Source of the DNA: Bacteroidia bacterium
GTDB taxonomy: Bacteria; Bacteroidota; Bacteroidia; J057
Length of the DNA stretch: 37,258 bases
Direction of reading: 5' to 3'
NCBI GenBank assembly: GCA_019695295.1
Contig: JAIBAH010000035.1
Coordinates: 1 to 37,258, forward strand
Part shown: one piece after another, positions 16,304 to 24,753 of the stretch
Layout of the letters: each line of letters begins with the position of its first letter
Position numbering within the stretch: the stretch's first letter is position 1
Translations under genes and position numbers: made by a program
Notes under the pieces: generated by a model
The model's database searches: none
The model's input: the letters and a program-made list of their open reading frames with translations, nothing else
Told to the model about the DNA's origin: nothing

Positions 16304-17614
16304 TTATTTAACAAGAATTTCCGGGTCTGAAAGACCTTTTACTCTTTTGAATTTCCGGATAATCACTCTTGAACCTTTGTCGTAGGTAATATAACTCCAA
16401 ATCCAGTTAATCAGAACGATAAGCCGGTTTCGGAAACCTATCAGGAAAAGCAGGTGTATCATCATCCACATCAGCCATGCAATAATTCCCTTGAAGTGTG
16501 CTTTTGCAAGATCCGCTACTGCTTTATTTCTGCCGATAGTAGCCATAGAGCCTTTGTCATAGTATTCAAATGCCCTCAAAGGAGCCCCTTTCAGCAGATA
16601 CTGAAGGTTGTGGGCCAGATTTTTCCCCATCTGAATGGCTACCTGAGCTACCTGAGGATGTCCCTGAGGGAAATTTCCATCGGAAGTCATATAAGCAATG
16701 TCTCCGATAGCGAAAATATCTTTATAGGTTTCCACCTGGCTGAAGGCGTTTACCCTGATACGGCCGTTGGGAAGCACCACCTCGGGGTCTAATCCGTTGA
16801 TTGGACAGCCTTTTACGCCTGCACTCCATATCAAAGTGGTTGCTTCAAAGGTTTCTCCCTGATTGGTCTGTACGGTAGTGCCATCATACCCGGTAACGAA
16901 AGTATTGAGAGAAACATGAACTCCCATTTTTTCCAGATCACTCAGCGCATGGACGGATGATTTATCGGACATTCCGCTCAGTAAACGGTTTCCGGCTTCA
17001 ATCAGCTGAATTTCCATCTGACGCATATCCAGTTCCGGGTAATCTGCAGGTAAAACGTATCTTTTTAGCTCAGCCAAAGCGCCCGCTGTTTCCACTCCCG
17101 TGGGTCCGCCTCCCACAATTACAAATTTCATCAACGCACTTTTGGTTTTGGGGTTGGATTCGTAATTGGCCTGCTCAAAATTCTGAAGAATCAGACTTCT
17201 TAAGTCCAGAGCCTCCGGAATCGTCTTCATGCTCATCGCCAGATTGTCTACAGGGAGATTGAAGAAATTGGTTTGTGTTCCGGTAGCAATCACCAGATAA
17301 TCGTAGGATATCGCACCGATAGAGGTTTCCATGAATTTTTCATCCGGATAAAGATGCGTAACTTCCGCATTCCGGTAAATGATATTCTCCTGATCATCAA
17401 ATAATTTTCTCAGGGGAAAAGCGATAGAATCCGGTTCAAGCCCGCCTGTCGCAACCTGATAGAGTAATGGCTGAAAAGTATGATAATTGTTTTTGTCTAA
17501 TAATACAATCTGAATCTGAAGATGCTTCAGGGATTTAGCCAGATTAACGCCTCCAAATCCTCCGCCGATAATGACAATTCTGGGTAAATTGGTACCGGGA
17601 ATGACCTTGTCCAT
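16304..17614 (-). CDS. ndh: Type II NADH:quinone oxidoreductase
   Basis: This 436-residue flavoprotein transfers electrons from NADH to quinone without pumping protons, at the inner face of the membrane. It has an FAD-binding VIIGGGFGGVNLAKSL (about 13-28), the YHTFQPLLYQVATGGL stretch typical of NDH-2, and a second NAD-binding VIVGGGPTGVETAGAL (about 165-180). DIFAIGDIAY and an AQVAIQMGKNLA segment follow. A C-terminal hydrophobic segment (IIAWLMWMMIHLLFLIGF) anchors it to the membrane. It is read after the rhomboid gene with a 236-base gap in which I found no TAnnTTTG element. Confidence 0.93.
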   Translation of the reverse strand: MDKVIPGTNLPRIVIIGGGFGGVNLAKSLKHLQIQIVLLDKNNYHTFQPLLYQVATGGLEPDSIAFPLRKLFDDQENIIYRNAEVTHLYPDEKFMETSIGAISYDYLVIATGTQTNFFNLPVDNLAMSMKTIPEALDLRSLILQNFEQANYESNPKTKSALMKFVIVGGGPTGVETAGALAELKRYVLPADYPELDMRQMEIQLIEAGNRLLSGMSDKSSVHALSDLEKMGVHVSLNTFVTGYDGTTVQTNQGETFEATTLIWSAGVKGCPINGLDPEVVLPNGRIRVNAFSQVETYKDIFAIGDIAYMTSDGNFPQGHPQVAQVAIQMGKNLAHNLQYLLKGAPLRAFEYYDKGSMATIGRNKAVADLAKAHFKGIIAWLMWMMIHLLFLIGFRNRLIVLINWIWSYITYDKGSRVIIRKFKRVKGLSDPEILVK

Positions 17615-17850
17615 ATTCTTGTTTTTTTGCGTAATGAAACCCCTTTGGGGATTTGAAAATTCTGTATAAAATTGTTACAGATTGAAAATATAACGCCTTA
17701 AAACGGGAAAAGTTTGATGATTATTTATAGAAAATGTCCATAATCCGACTTTGTGCAGTCAGGGATTATTAGAGAAGCCGTTTTTTCTGTAAGCCGGATT
17801 CTCCCTTAAAAAAAAGGAACCGTTTGAATCTTTGGGATTGCAATTGTGGT

Positions 17851-18417
17851 TTACCGGCCCTTTCTGTCGTTTTTACCTAACCAGAAACCAAACCCTGAAC
17901 CACAAACGCCTCCGATAATGTGCGCAAACTGCGAAATGTGATCTGTAGCCTGAATGCTGTTTACGATTTCTCCTCCGATATAAAGTGCTGCAACGATGAT
18001 AAATGTGAGCGGAATTTTACCCTGACTGAAATTGGTAAAAGAACTTAAAAGGATAAGCATAAAAACGATACCGCTTGCGCCCAGTAAACCTTCACGGAAT
18101 AATGTAAGCTGAAGGACACCGGTTATGAACGCGGTGAAAAGAATCATGATTACGAGGTCTCTTCCCCCGTATTTTTCTTCCACCACCGGACCAATAAGCA
18201 ATAATAATGAAGCATTGGCGAGCCAGTGATGCCAGTTGGCGTGTCCGAGTACGTGAGAAAACAACCGGAAATAAGTAGAAGGACTGGAAATACTCATGTC
18301 GGGTGTAACTGTAAAATATATCCTGAATCCGTCACCCATAAAACTGCTCAATATGAGAATGACGGTACAAAGGATGGAGAACGTGAGAATTACGGGTGAA
18401 TTGTATTGGATTTTCAT
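17851..18417 (-). CDS. Rhomboid family intramembrane serine protease
   Basis: This compact 188-residue protein has about six membrane segments. It shows the rhomboid marks: HANWHHWLAN (about 59-68) in the second transmembrane region, catalytic Ser115 in GASG (113-116), and catalytic His166 in SQFAHIIGG. Rhomboids cut membrane proteins within or next to the bilayer. The substrate cannot be told. It lies between the lipoprotein and ndh on the minus strand and has its own TAnnTTTG element. Confidence 0.92.
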   Translation of the reverse strand: MKIQYNSPVILTFSILCTVILILSSFMGDGFRIYFTVTPDMSISSPSTYFRLFSHVLGHANWHHWLANASLLLLIGPVVEEKYGGRDLVIMILFTAFITGVLQLTLFREGLLGASGIVFMLILLSSFTNFSQGKIPLTFIIVAALYIGGEIVNSIQATDHISQFAHIIGGVCGSGFGFWLGKNDRKGR

Positions 18418-18463
18418 TTTTAAAAATATTGAAAAATAGTAGTCTGTTTTAAAATTTTCTGTA

Positions 18464-18471
18464 CAAAAGTA
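18464..18471 (-). promoter_or_regulatory. Bacteroidota -7 element for the rhomboid gene
   Basis: The minus strand reads TACTTTTG, a perfect TAnnTTTG match 46 bases upstream of the rhomboid start, in the 85-base gap after the lipoprotein gene. Confidence 0.5.
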
Positions 18472-18502
18472 TAGAATATAAAGGATAAAACAAGGATTAA
18501 AC

Positions 18503-19048
18503 CTAATTTTTCTTTACTTCTTTTACAAAATCCTCCAGCCGGTAGAGTTTGCTTTTTATGATATACTTTTCGCCATTGGGCAAATCCCATCCGATTCTGT
18601 CTTTGGGAAAAGGCTGGTCAGGGTCAAAGTCCCAGGTTTTTTCTGTAAAAATTTTAGTAGAATCCAGCTCTGTAAAGTCGCCTTTGAATATCCAGTTGCC
18701 GTATTCAATTTGTTTTTCGGAGAGTTTCGTCGTTCTGTAAATCTGATCTCCGTAGAGGTCTTTCCAGATTACGTATCGGGAATTGCTGAGGTTAATCAGT
18801 CCGCCTTTATTCAGGGTGAAAACAGTGTCTTTTAAAACAGTCTTGTTTTCATCCATGATTTTAATTTTATGAGTACCTTTGTTTGCTTTCAGTATCATTG
18901 CACTTCCGGGTTCCATGGCAAAAGTCTGCCCGTCTATTTCGATTTTTCTCAGTGATTTACCGGCATTGTCTATGTACAGATTGTCGCGGGAACAACCACT
19001 GAAAGCGAGTAAAACGCCTGCTAAAATCCAGATTCGTATAAAAATCAT
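18503..19048 (-). CDS. Lipoprotein of unknown function, paralog of 15635-16180
   Basis: I chose ATG 19048 because it gives a lipoprotein signal (MIFIRIWILAGVLLAFSGC, lipid cysteine 19); the longer reading frame adds a polar extension. The 181-residue product has a beta-rich first half (IDGQTFAMEPGSAMILKANKG) and a second half shared with the paralog: GLIN at 83-86, WKDLY at 95-99, KTWDFD and a basic C-terminal end. Placement in the inner or outer membrane is uncertain. It lies between the MoeB-like and rhomboid genes, with 73 and 85 base gaps. No known family. Confidence 0.75.
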   Translation of the reverse strand: MIFIRIWILAGVLLAFSGCSRDNLYIDNAGKSLRKIEIDGQTFAMEPGSAMILKANKGTHKIKIMDENKTVLKDTVFTLNKGGLINLSNSRYVIWKDLYGDQIYRTTKLSEKQIEYGNWIFKGDFTELDSTKIFTEKTWDFDPDQPFPKDRIGWDLPNGEKYIIKSKLYRLEDFVKEVKKN

Positions 19049-19121
19049 GTATTGAGTATTTAATTTTTCCGTGTGTAAAACAAAGAAATATTCTACAATT
19101 TTCAAAATAAATATCGGGAAT

Positions 19122-20258
19122 TTAACTTTTCTCTTCTTTCTGCCATTCTCTTACAGCATTCAGTCCGCCCTGGAGGGAGAAAAGTGGGAGGTTGGGGGCT
19201 TTTTCTTTTAGTTTTTTAACGGCATTATCACTTCTTTTGCCGGACTGACAATAAAGAATGCAAATTTTCTCTTTATCTATCGCTTCAATAATCTGATGGG
19301 CTTTGTTTTGTGGAATATGAACCCCGCCTATATGATCAATCTGCCGCTCAAAATCTTCTCTGATATCAATCAAAATAAAGCTATCCGGACTCTTCTGAAT
19401 CTCCAGAAAACGGTGAACGGAAAGAGAAAAGGAGAACGAAGGTTCTGCGCTGCGATTACAGAATAATTCATAGTCCTGTAATTCCCGGATTACCGGGTTT
19501 TCTCCGCTGATGGGATTTTCAGGGTCTTTGACTATTGTCAGCGTATGCATCTGAAAGGTCAAAGCGTCAAAAATACAAAGCCGGTTAATAAGAGGTTCTC
19601 CGGTTCCGGTAATAACCTTGATTACTTCCAGTGCCTGCATACTTCCTATTATGCCCGGCAATACTCCCAGTACTCCCGCTTCGGAACAATCCGGAATGCT
19701 TCCCGGTGCAGGCGGCTCAGGAAAAATATCCCGGTAATTTGCGCTGAATGTATTGTCAATCTCAGGAAAATTAAAAACCGAAACCTGCCCTTCAAACTGA
19801 TGAATTGCCCCATACACAAGGGGTTTTCCCAAAAGTACGCAGGCGTCGTTGACAAGATAACGGGTAGCAAAATTATCAGAACCATCTGCCACTACATCAT
19901 ATTCCCGGATGGTTTCCAGTGCATTTCCCGATGTACATCTGAATGGATATAACGATATCTCTGTCAGAGGATTAAGTGCTTTTATTTTTTTCACTGCTTC
20001 CTCTCCCTTGGGCTTTCCTGTGCTTTCGGTGGAATACAAAATCTGACGCTGAAGATTGGATATATCCACAATGTCATCTTCCATGATTCCGATTTTTCCT
20101 ACGCCTGCTGCGGCAAGATACAGTAGCAAAGGCGCACTTAATCCGCCTGCACCGATTACCAGTACGCGGGATTTTTTTAGTTTATGCTGAGACTCCGTCC
20201 CGAATCCTTTCAGAATCAGGTGCCGGTGATATCGTTGAAGTTCATTGTCTGTAAGCAT
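19122..20258 (-). CDS. MoeB/ThiF-type adenylyltransferase fused to rhodanese
   Basis: The 378-residue protein has an E1-like adenylating domain (about 1-245) and a rhodanese domain (about 270-378). Visible marks are the nucleotide loop GAGGLSAP (37-44), SNLQRQILY (68-75), DGSDNFATR and a cysteine-containing PDCSEAGVLG (Cys191). The rhodanese active loop is CQSGKRS with Cys337. Family members activate ubiquitin-like sulfur carriers such as MoaD or ThiS by adenylation, and some pass sulfur through rhodanese. Both CxxC pairs that hold zinc in classic MoeB are absent: the first is NYRD (174-177) and the second falls in DPENPISG (245-252). No ThiS or MoaD gene is near. It follows the DegT aminotransferase gene by 56 bases. 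Confidence 0.85.
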   Translation of the reverse strand: MLTDNELQRYHRHLILKGFGTESQHKLKKSRVLVIGAGGLSAPLLLYLAAAGVGKIGIMEDDIVDISNLQRQILYSTESTGKPKGEEAVKKIKALNPLTEISLYPFRCTSGNALETIREYDVVADGSDNFATRYLVNDACVLLGKPLVYGAIHQFEGQVSVFNFPEIDNTFSANYRDIFPEPPAPGSIPDCSEAGVLGVLPGIIGSMQALEVIKVITGTGEPLINRLCIFDALTFQMHTLTIVKDPENPISGENPVIRELQDYELFCNRSAEPSFSFSLSVHRFLEIQKSPDSFILIDIREDFERQIDHIGGVHIPQNKAHQIIEAIDKEKICILYCQSGKRSDNAVKKLKEKAPNLPLFSLQGGLNAVREWQKEEKS

Positions 20259-20314
20259 GCCGGTTCTTGGAATAAAACAAAACGTTATTTTTCTTTCGGG
20301 AACTCCTCAGGAAT

Positions 20315-21457
20315 TCAGAGAGAGGTTTCTCTTAATGCATTTTTTAAGTGCTCACAAATAAACCGGATTTGATCTTCCGGCAATTCTGAGTGCATAGGCA
20401 AACTGAGTACTTCGGCAGTAAGCTGCTCTGTAACAGGAAGGTCTCCTTCATGATAACCGTATTCCTGGTATGCCTGCTGAAGATGAGACGCCACCGGATA
20501 ATAAATCATATTTGGAATGTTTCTGGCGTCAAGATAAGCCTTTACTGCGTCTCTTTTGGCTCTTCCTTCCGTAATTTTGAGGGTATATTGATGATAAACG
20601 TGCTGTACGTTATCTGCACAGGCTGGCAGTATGAGTCCTTCTGTGTCTTTCAGGCATTCGTTGTACAAATCCGCAGCCTGATTTCTGGAAGTATTGTACC
20701 GGTCAAGGTGAGGCAGTTTGGCGGAAAGTACGGCAGCCTGAATTGCGTCTAACCGGCTGTTGATTCCGATACTGTCATGATAATACCTTTTTTTCTGTCC
20801 GTGATTACAAATCATCCGGATTTTTTCTGCCAGGGTATCGTCCTGAGTGAATATTGCGCCTCCGTCACCGTAAGCCCCGAGGTTTTTGCTGGGATAAAAT
20901 GAGGTACAGCCGATTTCGCCCAAAGTGCCTGCTTTATGTACAGCACCGTTGGAAAAGGTAATTTCAGACCCAATGGCCTGAGCGGTATCTTCGACTACAA
21001 AGAGATTATTTTCCTTTGCAATTTTCAGAATTTCCTCCATATCAGCCGGCTGACCATACAGATGAACCGGAATGATTCCTTTGGTTCTGGGAGTGATTTT
21101 CCGTTTCAGATCTTCGGTATCAATATTAAATGTATCGGGATACACCTCCACAAAAACCGGCTTTAGTCTGAGTAAAGCGATTACTTCTACCGTGGCGATA
21201 TAGGTAAAGGAAGGTGTCAGAATCTCATCGCCCGGCTCTACACCCATCACCATCAGGGCTACCTGCAATGCGTCGGTACCATTGGCACATGAGATTACGT
21301 GTTTTACTTTCAGATACTCAGCCAGTTGATTTTCAAAGTTTTTTACGGCTTCTCCTCCAATGTATTGTCCTTTTTCCAGTAAATTCAGGATGGCTGAATC
21401 TATATTTTCCTTTATTTCGTGATATTGCGTAATCGTATCTACCAGTTTAATATTCAT
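20315..21457 (-). CDS. DegT/DnrJ/EryC1/StrS-type sugar aminotransferase (PLP)
   Basis: This 380-residue protein, counted from ATG 21457, is an aminotransferase of the DegT/StrS group that makes amino sugars from nucleotide-linked keto-sugars. MNIKLVDT is a typical family start; the longer frame adds an atypical leader. Signs include ISCANGTDALQVAL, PSFTYIATVEVI, VVEDTAQAIG with Asp157, and FYPSKNLGAYGDGG with catalytic Lys191. HDSIGINSRLDAIQAAVL and YHQYTLK follow. The exact keto-sugar cannot be told. The gene is divergent from a GHMP kinase pair across a palindromic promoter region, which hints at surface-glycan work, but no glycosyltransferase is in the window. Confidence 0.92.
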   Translation of the reverse strand: MNIKLVDTITQYHEIKENIDSAILNLLEKGQYIGGEAVKNFENQLAEYLKVKHVISCANGTDALQVALMVMGVEPGDEILTPSFTYIATVEVIALLRLKPVFVEVYPDTFNIDTEDLKRKITPRTKGIIPVHLYGQPADMEEILKIAKENNLFVVEDTAQAIGSEITFSNGAVHKAGTLGEIGCTSFYPSKNLGAYGDGGAIFTQDDTLAEKIRMICNHGQKKRYYHDSIGINSRLDAIQAAVLSAKLPHLDRYNTSRNQAADLYNECLKDTEGLILPACADNVQHVYHQYTLKITEGRAKRDAVKAYLDARNIPNMIYYPVASHLQQAYQEYGYHEGDLPVTEQLTAEVLSLPMHSELPEDQIRFICEHLKNALRETSL

Positions 21458-21612
21458 GAGATGTTTTTTATTGGTTAAATAATTAAATTTGAATGGGTTT
21501 ATCCTTAATTTTTCAGCTACGGCACTCAAACGGGATTCTCTGAAAGGCAGGAATAACGGTTGAGCAGCGTTTTTTAATCAGTACTGACAAATTATAAGAA
21601 CGTAAAATTGCT

Positions 21613-21620
21613 TATATTTG
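21613..21620 (+). promoter_or_regulatory. Bacteroidota -7 element, upstream of the barrel gene
   Basis: TATATTTG is a perfect TAnnTTTG match 66 bases before the start of the barrel gene. A second candidate lies at 21636-21643. Confidence 0.45.
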
Positions 21621-21624
21621 CGGG

Positions 21625-21643
21625 CAAAATTACATTAATTTTG
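21625..21643. promoter_or_regulatory. Back-to-back divergent -7 elements forming a palindrome
   Basis: The 19 bases CAAAATTACATTAATTTTG are a perfect 8-base inverted repeat with a 3-base spacer. Each arm is TAATTTTG on its own strand, so each is a perfect TAnnTTTG match: the left arm would drive the DegT gene to the left, the right arm the barrel gene to the right. It could also be an operator. Confidence 0.55.
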
Positions 21644-21685
21644 TGATTTAATAAAAGGATAAAAAAATAGCATTTTTCTAACTAT

Positions 21686-22441
21686 ATGAAAATGAAGCAA
21701 CTGGTAGTTATGATATTTTTATTTACAGGGGTAAATCTTTTTGCACAGGTAAATATTGCAGATTCAACGATTTCACTCTGGATGTTGCAGGTGGGATACA
21801 AGGGATTTATTCCCGGAGGCGATATGGCAAAAAGATATGGCTATACTTCTACTGCGGGTATGCTTGTAGGATATAAATGGGAGTCAAACTATTATGTATC
21901 TGCGGGTTTGCATACGCTTTTTGGGGGAAGTATAAGGGAGGATTCTATTCTGAAAAATATTACAATTGATGGGTATCTGGTTGATAATGAAGGAAATTTC
22001 GTAGCACCTCGCCCTTCTGAAACCGGATTCATTGTACCTTTCTCCGTTGGAAAGGTTTTTCATACGGGTTTTGCTCCCAATAAAAATTCAGGAATTTATG
22101 CCGAACTCGGAACGCAGTTTCTTCAGCATCGGATTTGGTATAATGTACCCCGAAACCGGATTCCGGCCCTTACCAAAGAGTATCAGAAAGGATATGACCG
22201 CCTGACCAATGGTTTGGGAGTAACGGAAGGAATCGGATACCGCAATTTTTCCAATAATAGTTTTTATAATTTTTCAATCGGACTGGAATTTAGCCAGAAC
22301 TTCACTCAAAACCGCCGGACTCTGGATTTCGATACGGGCGTAAGGGATACACGCAAGCGACTGGACTTGTTTTTTGGGGTTTCTGTAAACTGGATTTTCC
22401 CTGTATATAAACAGGCCGATGATAAAATTCATTATTATTAA
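21686..22441 (+). CDS. Outer-membrane beta-barrel protein, unknown role
   Basis: The 251-residue product has a signal peptide (about 1-20, VNLFAQ) and alternating hydrophobic strands with aromatic residues (LWMLQVGYKGFIPGG, GMLVGYKWESNYYVSAGLHTLFGG, IYAELGTQFLQHRIWYNV, YNFSIGLEFSQNF). The C-terminus ends in LFFGVSVNWIFPVYK and a tail. This is an outer-membrane barrel; eight to ten strands would fit. No enzyme motif was seen. It is followed by a GHMP kinase after only 26 bases, so it is probably co-transcribed. A typical recent-origin PorT/OmpA-like annotation would be possible but is not supported by a motif. Confidence 0.7.
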   Translation: MKMKQLVVMIFLFTGVNLFAQVNIADSTISLWMLQVGYKGFIPGGDMAKRYGYTSTAGMLVGYKWESNYYVSAGLHTLFGGSIREDSILKNITIDGYLVDNEGNFVAPRPSETGFIVPFSVGKVFHTGFAPNKNSGIYAELGTQFLQHRIWYNVPRNRIPALTKEYQKGYDRLTNGLGVTEGIGYRNFSNNSFYNFSIGLEFSQNFTQNRRTLDFDTGVRDTRKRLDLFFGVSVNWIFPVYKQADDKIHYY

Positions 22442-22467
22442 TTATTCACTTTTATAACCATAAATCA

Positions 22468-23499
22468 ATGATATACAGAAGTAAAGCACCTTTACGCCTC
22501 GGTCTTGCAGGGGGAGGTACAGATGTAAGTCCCTATTGTGATACTTACGGAGGGGCAATTTTAAATGCTACGATTAATATGTATGCTCAGGTAGCAATTG
22601 AACCAATTGAGGGGAACACACTGATTTTAAATTCAATAGACAGAAATAAAACACTCGAAATTCCCCTGATGAATGGTCAAGAACTGGATACTTCAGACGG
22701 TGAGCTGATTCTGCTCAAGGGGGTATATAACCGGATTGTAAAAGATTTTGCCCATAAACATCTTCCCTGTAAAATCACTACTTTTGTAGAAGCTCCGCTG
22801 GGTTCCGGCCTGGGCACTTCCTCTACACTGGTAGTAGCAATCATCGGGGCTTTTGTGGAATGGCTGAAACTCCCATTGGGAGAATATGATATTGCTCATC
22901 TCGCCTATGAAATCGAAAGGCAGGACCTCAAAATGGCCGGCGGAGCCCAGGATCAGTATGCCGCTACTTTTGGAGGATTCAATTTCATGGAATTTTATGA
23001 AAATCAGAAGGTAATTGTAAATCCACTCCGGATTAAATCCAATATTATCAATGAACTGGAATGTAATTTACTCTTGTATTATACGGAAACAAGCCGTTTG
23101 TCTTCGTCTATCATTGAGACACAGCAAAGCAATATTCAGAATAAGGAAGGGAAATCCATAGAAGCTACGCACAAAGTAAAAGAACAGGCTTTTATGATGA
23201 AAGAAGCAATTCTGAGAGGAGAAATCCTGAAAATCGGGCAAATTCTGGATTTTGGCTGGCAAAATAAAAAACAAATGGCCAAAAATATCTCCAATCCTCT
23301 GATTGATCAGATTTATGATAATGCCCTCAGGGCAGGCGCAACCGGAGGTAAAATTTCCGGAGCCGGTGGGGGCGGGTTTATGACTTTCTTCTGTCCCGGA
23401 ACCACCCGCTTTCAGGTTACAGACGTACTCCTTCAGTTTGGAGGCAGAACACAACCGTTTCAGTTTTCCAGTGTGGGGCTTACGACCTGGAGTATTTAG
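22468..23499 (+). CDS. GHMP-family sugar kinase, D-glycero-D-manno-heptose 7-phosphate kinase-like
   Basis: The 343-residue product carries the GHMP kinase marks: RLGLAGGGTDVSPYC near residues 10-24, the ATP-binding APLGSGLGTSST (109-120), AGGAQDQYAATFGG (157-170) and GKISGAGGGGFMTFF (about 293-307). This pattern is close to HddA, which phosphorylates D-glycero-alpha-D-manno-heptose 7-phosphate for GDP-heptose synthesis; sugar kinases for L-fucose or related sugars share it. No isomerase, phosphatase or nucleotidyltransferase for heptose is adjacent. It is cytoplasmic and likely in one transcript with the barrel protein. Confidence 0.88.
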   Translation: MIYRSKAPLRLGLAGGGTDVSPYCDTYGGAILNATINMYAQVAIEPIEGNTLILNSIDRNKTLEIPLMNGQELDTSDGELILLKGVYNRIVKDFAHKHLPCKITTFVEAPLGSGLGTSSTLVVAIIGAFVEWLKLPLGEYDIAHLAYEIERQDLKMAGGAQDQYAATFGGFNFMEFYENQKVIVNPLRIKSNIINELECNLLLYYTETSRLSSSIIETQQSNIQNKEGKSIEATHKVKEQAFMMKEAILRGEILKIGQILDFGWQNKKQMAKNISNPLIDQIYDNALRAGATGGKISGAGGGGFMTFFCPGTTRFQVTDVLLQFGGRTQPFQFSSVGLTTWSI

Positions 23500-23565
23500 G
23501 TTGAGAGAAACAAAACAGGAATCAGGATTGAAATTACTTTTTCTCAATCAATAAAAAATAACAAA

Positions 23566-24234
23566 ATGTATCATTTCTCCTATTTCAAAGAAAAAGAACA
23601 ACAGGTCATTCTGGATTTTATAGCCCGGAATCCGTTTGCTTTTCTGACGGGGAGTTTCCTGTCGGGGGCTCAGGTTGCTACTCAGATTCCGGTATTGATG
23701 GAAGAAAGGGAGGGCGAATTGTATTTGCAGGGGCATATCATGAGAAATACAGATCATCATAAGGCGTTTGTAGAAAATCCCAGTGCCTTGCTTGTATTTA
23801 CCGGGCCCGATTGTTATGTGAGTGCTTCCTGGTACAGCAATCCTCAGATTGGTTCAACGTGGAACTATATGAGCGTACACATTGGCGGAAAACTGAGTTT
23901 CATGACTAATGAGGCACTCGTTGCGTTTATGAGGAAAATGACCCTGAAATTTGAGAAAGGAAATACAGACTCTGCGACAATTTATGATAATCTGCCGGAG
24001 TCGTTTTTAAGTAAAATGATGCCTGCAATTGTAGGTTTTGAGATAAAAGCGAACAAAATAGACAACGTATTTAAACTCAGTCAGAACAGAGATGAACAAA
24101 GCTACCGGAATATCATCGGGAAATTAGAGGAAGAGGGAGGAAAAAGTGCTTTGATTGCCGGCGAAATGAGGAAAAGACAAAAAGAGTTATTTCCTTCAGG
24201 GGTGGAGTGGGATGTCTCAAAGTTTGATTCCTGA
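23566..24234 (+). CDS. PaiB-like FMN-binding protein
   Basis: This 222-residue protein resembles the PaiB/FMN-binding negative regulator family, with a split-barrel flavin fold. Visible marks are NPFAFLTGS, TQIPVL, HIMRNTDHHKAF, and the CYVSASWYSNPQIGSTWNY stretch near residues 86-104 followed by HIGGKLSF. Family members in Bacillus influence protease and sporulation gene expression; here a regulatory role is not shown and a flavin oxidoreductase is possible. It lies 66 bases after the kinase. Confidence 0.85.
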   Translation: MYHFSYFKEKEQQVILDFIARNPFAFLTGSFLSGAQVATQIPVLMEEREGELYLQGHIMRNTDHHKAFVENPSALLVFTGPDCYVSASWYSNPQIGSTWNYMSVHIGGKLSFMTNEALVAFMRKMTLKFEKGNTDSATIYDNLPESFLSKMMPAIVGFEIKANKIDNVFKLSQNRDEQSYRNIIGKLEEEGGKSALIAGEMRKRQKELFPSGVEWDVSKFDS

Positions 24235-24346
24235 ATTTCATTGATTTTCCAAAAAAGAACACTATTTTAAAACCATTTTCCGAAATTCAAAACACACAGG
24301 CTTTTCCTGACCCGAACGGGTTGAAAAAATCAATGGAAATTTTATC

Positions 24347-24679
24347 ATGACAAAAGAAGAAGCAATTGCTCATATCAATGAAACTTGCGGCAACGGATGG
24401 ATTAATCCGGTAGAAATATTGTATGACAATAAGCCGGAAAATATAGAAATACAATGTGTTTTTCAAAAGTGGGCAGGATTATCCGTGGATTATGAAGGAG
24501 AAGATGTGCATTTTGAAGAGTTAACGGATGTCATATATTCAATCAGTCAGAAGATGTGTGAGATATGCGGTAAAAGCGGAGGTTACACAATCATTGACGG
24601 ATGGGAAACCACTTTGTGTGATTTTCATTTTAAAGATTCGCCAGCAAAAGAAAAGCACAGAAATACGCATACTAAATAG
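24347..24679 (+). CDS. Small protein with a C-terminal zinc-ribbon-like cluster, function unknown
   Basis: The 110-residue protein has an acidic first part and a Cys/His cluster at the end: CEIC (about 71-74) and CDFH (about 91-94), with GW between. This resembles the small metal-binding tail of hypothetical proteins that sit near polymorphic toxins in other bacteria, but that is recollection and not shown here. No toxin gene is visible. It has no signal peptide, so it is probably cytoplasmic. The sequence is more AT-rich than many neighbours. The gene at 24754 follows by 74 bases. Confidence 0.55.
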   Translation: MTKEEAIAHINETCGNGWINPVEILYDNKPENIEIQCVFQKWAGLSVDYEGEDVHFEELTDVIYSISQKMCEICGKSGGYTIIDGWETTLCDFHFKDSPAKEKHRNTHTK

Positions 24680-24753
24680 TTAAGTAAATAAATGAAAATC
24701 AGTATTTCTCAAATCATCACCTCTGTTTAATAAATAAAGAAAATAATAAAAAA

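Noticed and set aside
19545-19952. Plus-strand frame opposite the MoeB-like gene
   Set aside because: Shadow frame in a clear coding region of the other strand.
24311-24325. Hairpin ACCCGAACGGGTT as a terminator
   Set aside because: The stem is short (about 4-5 bases), with no T-tract, and lies upstream of a gene.
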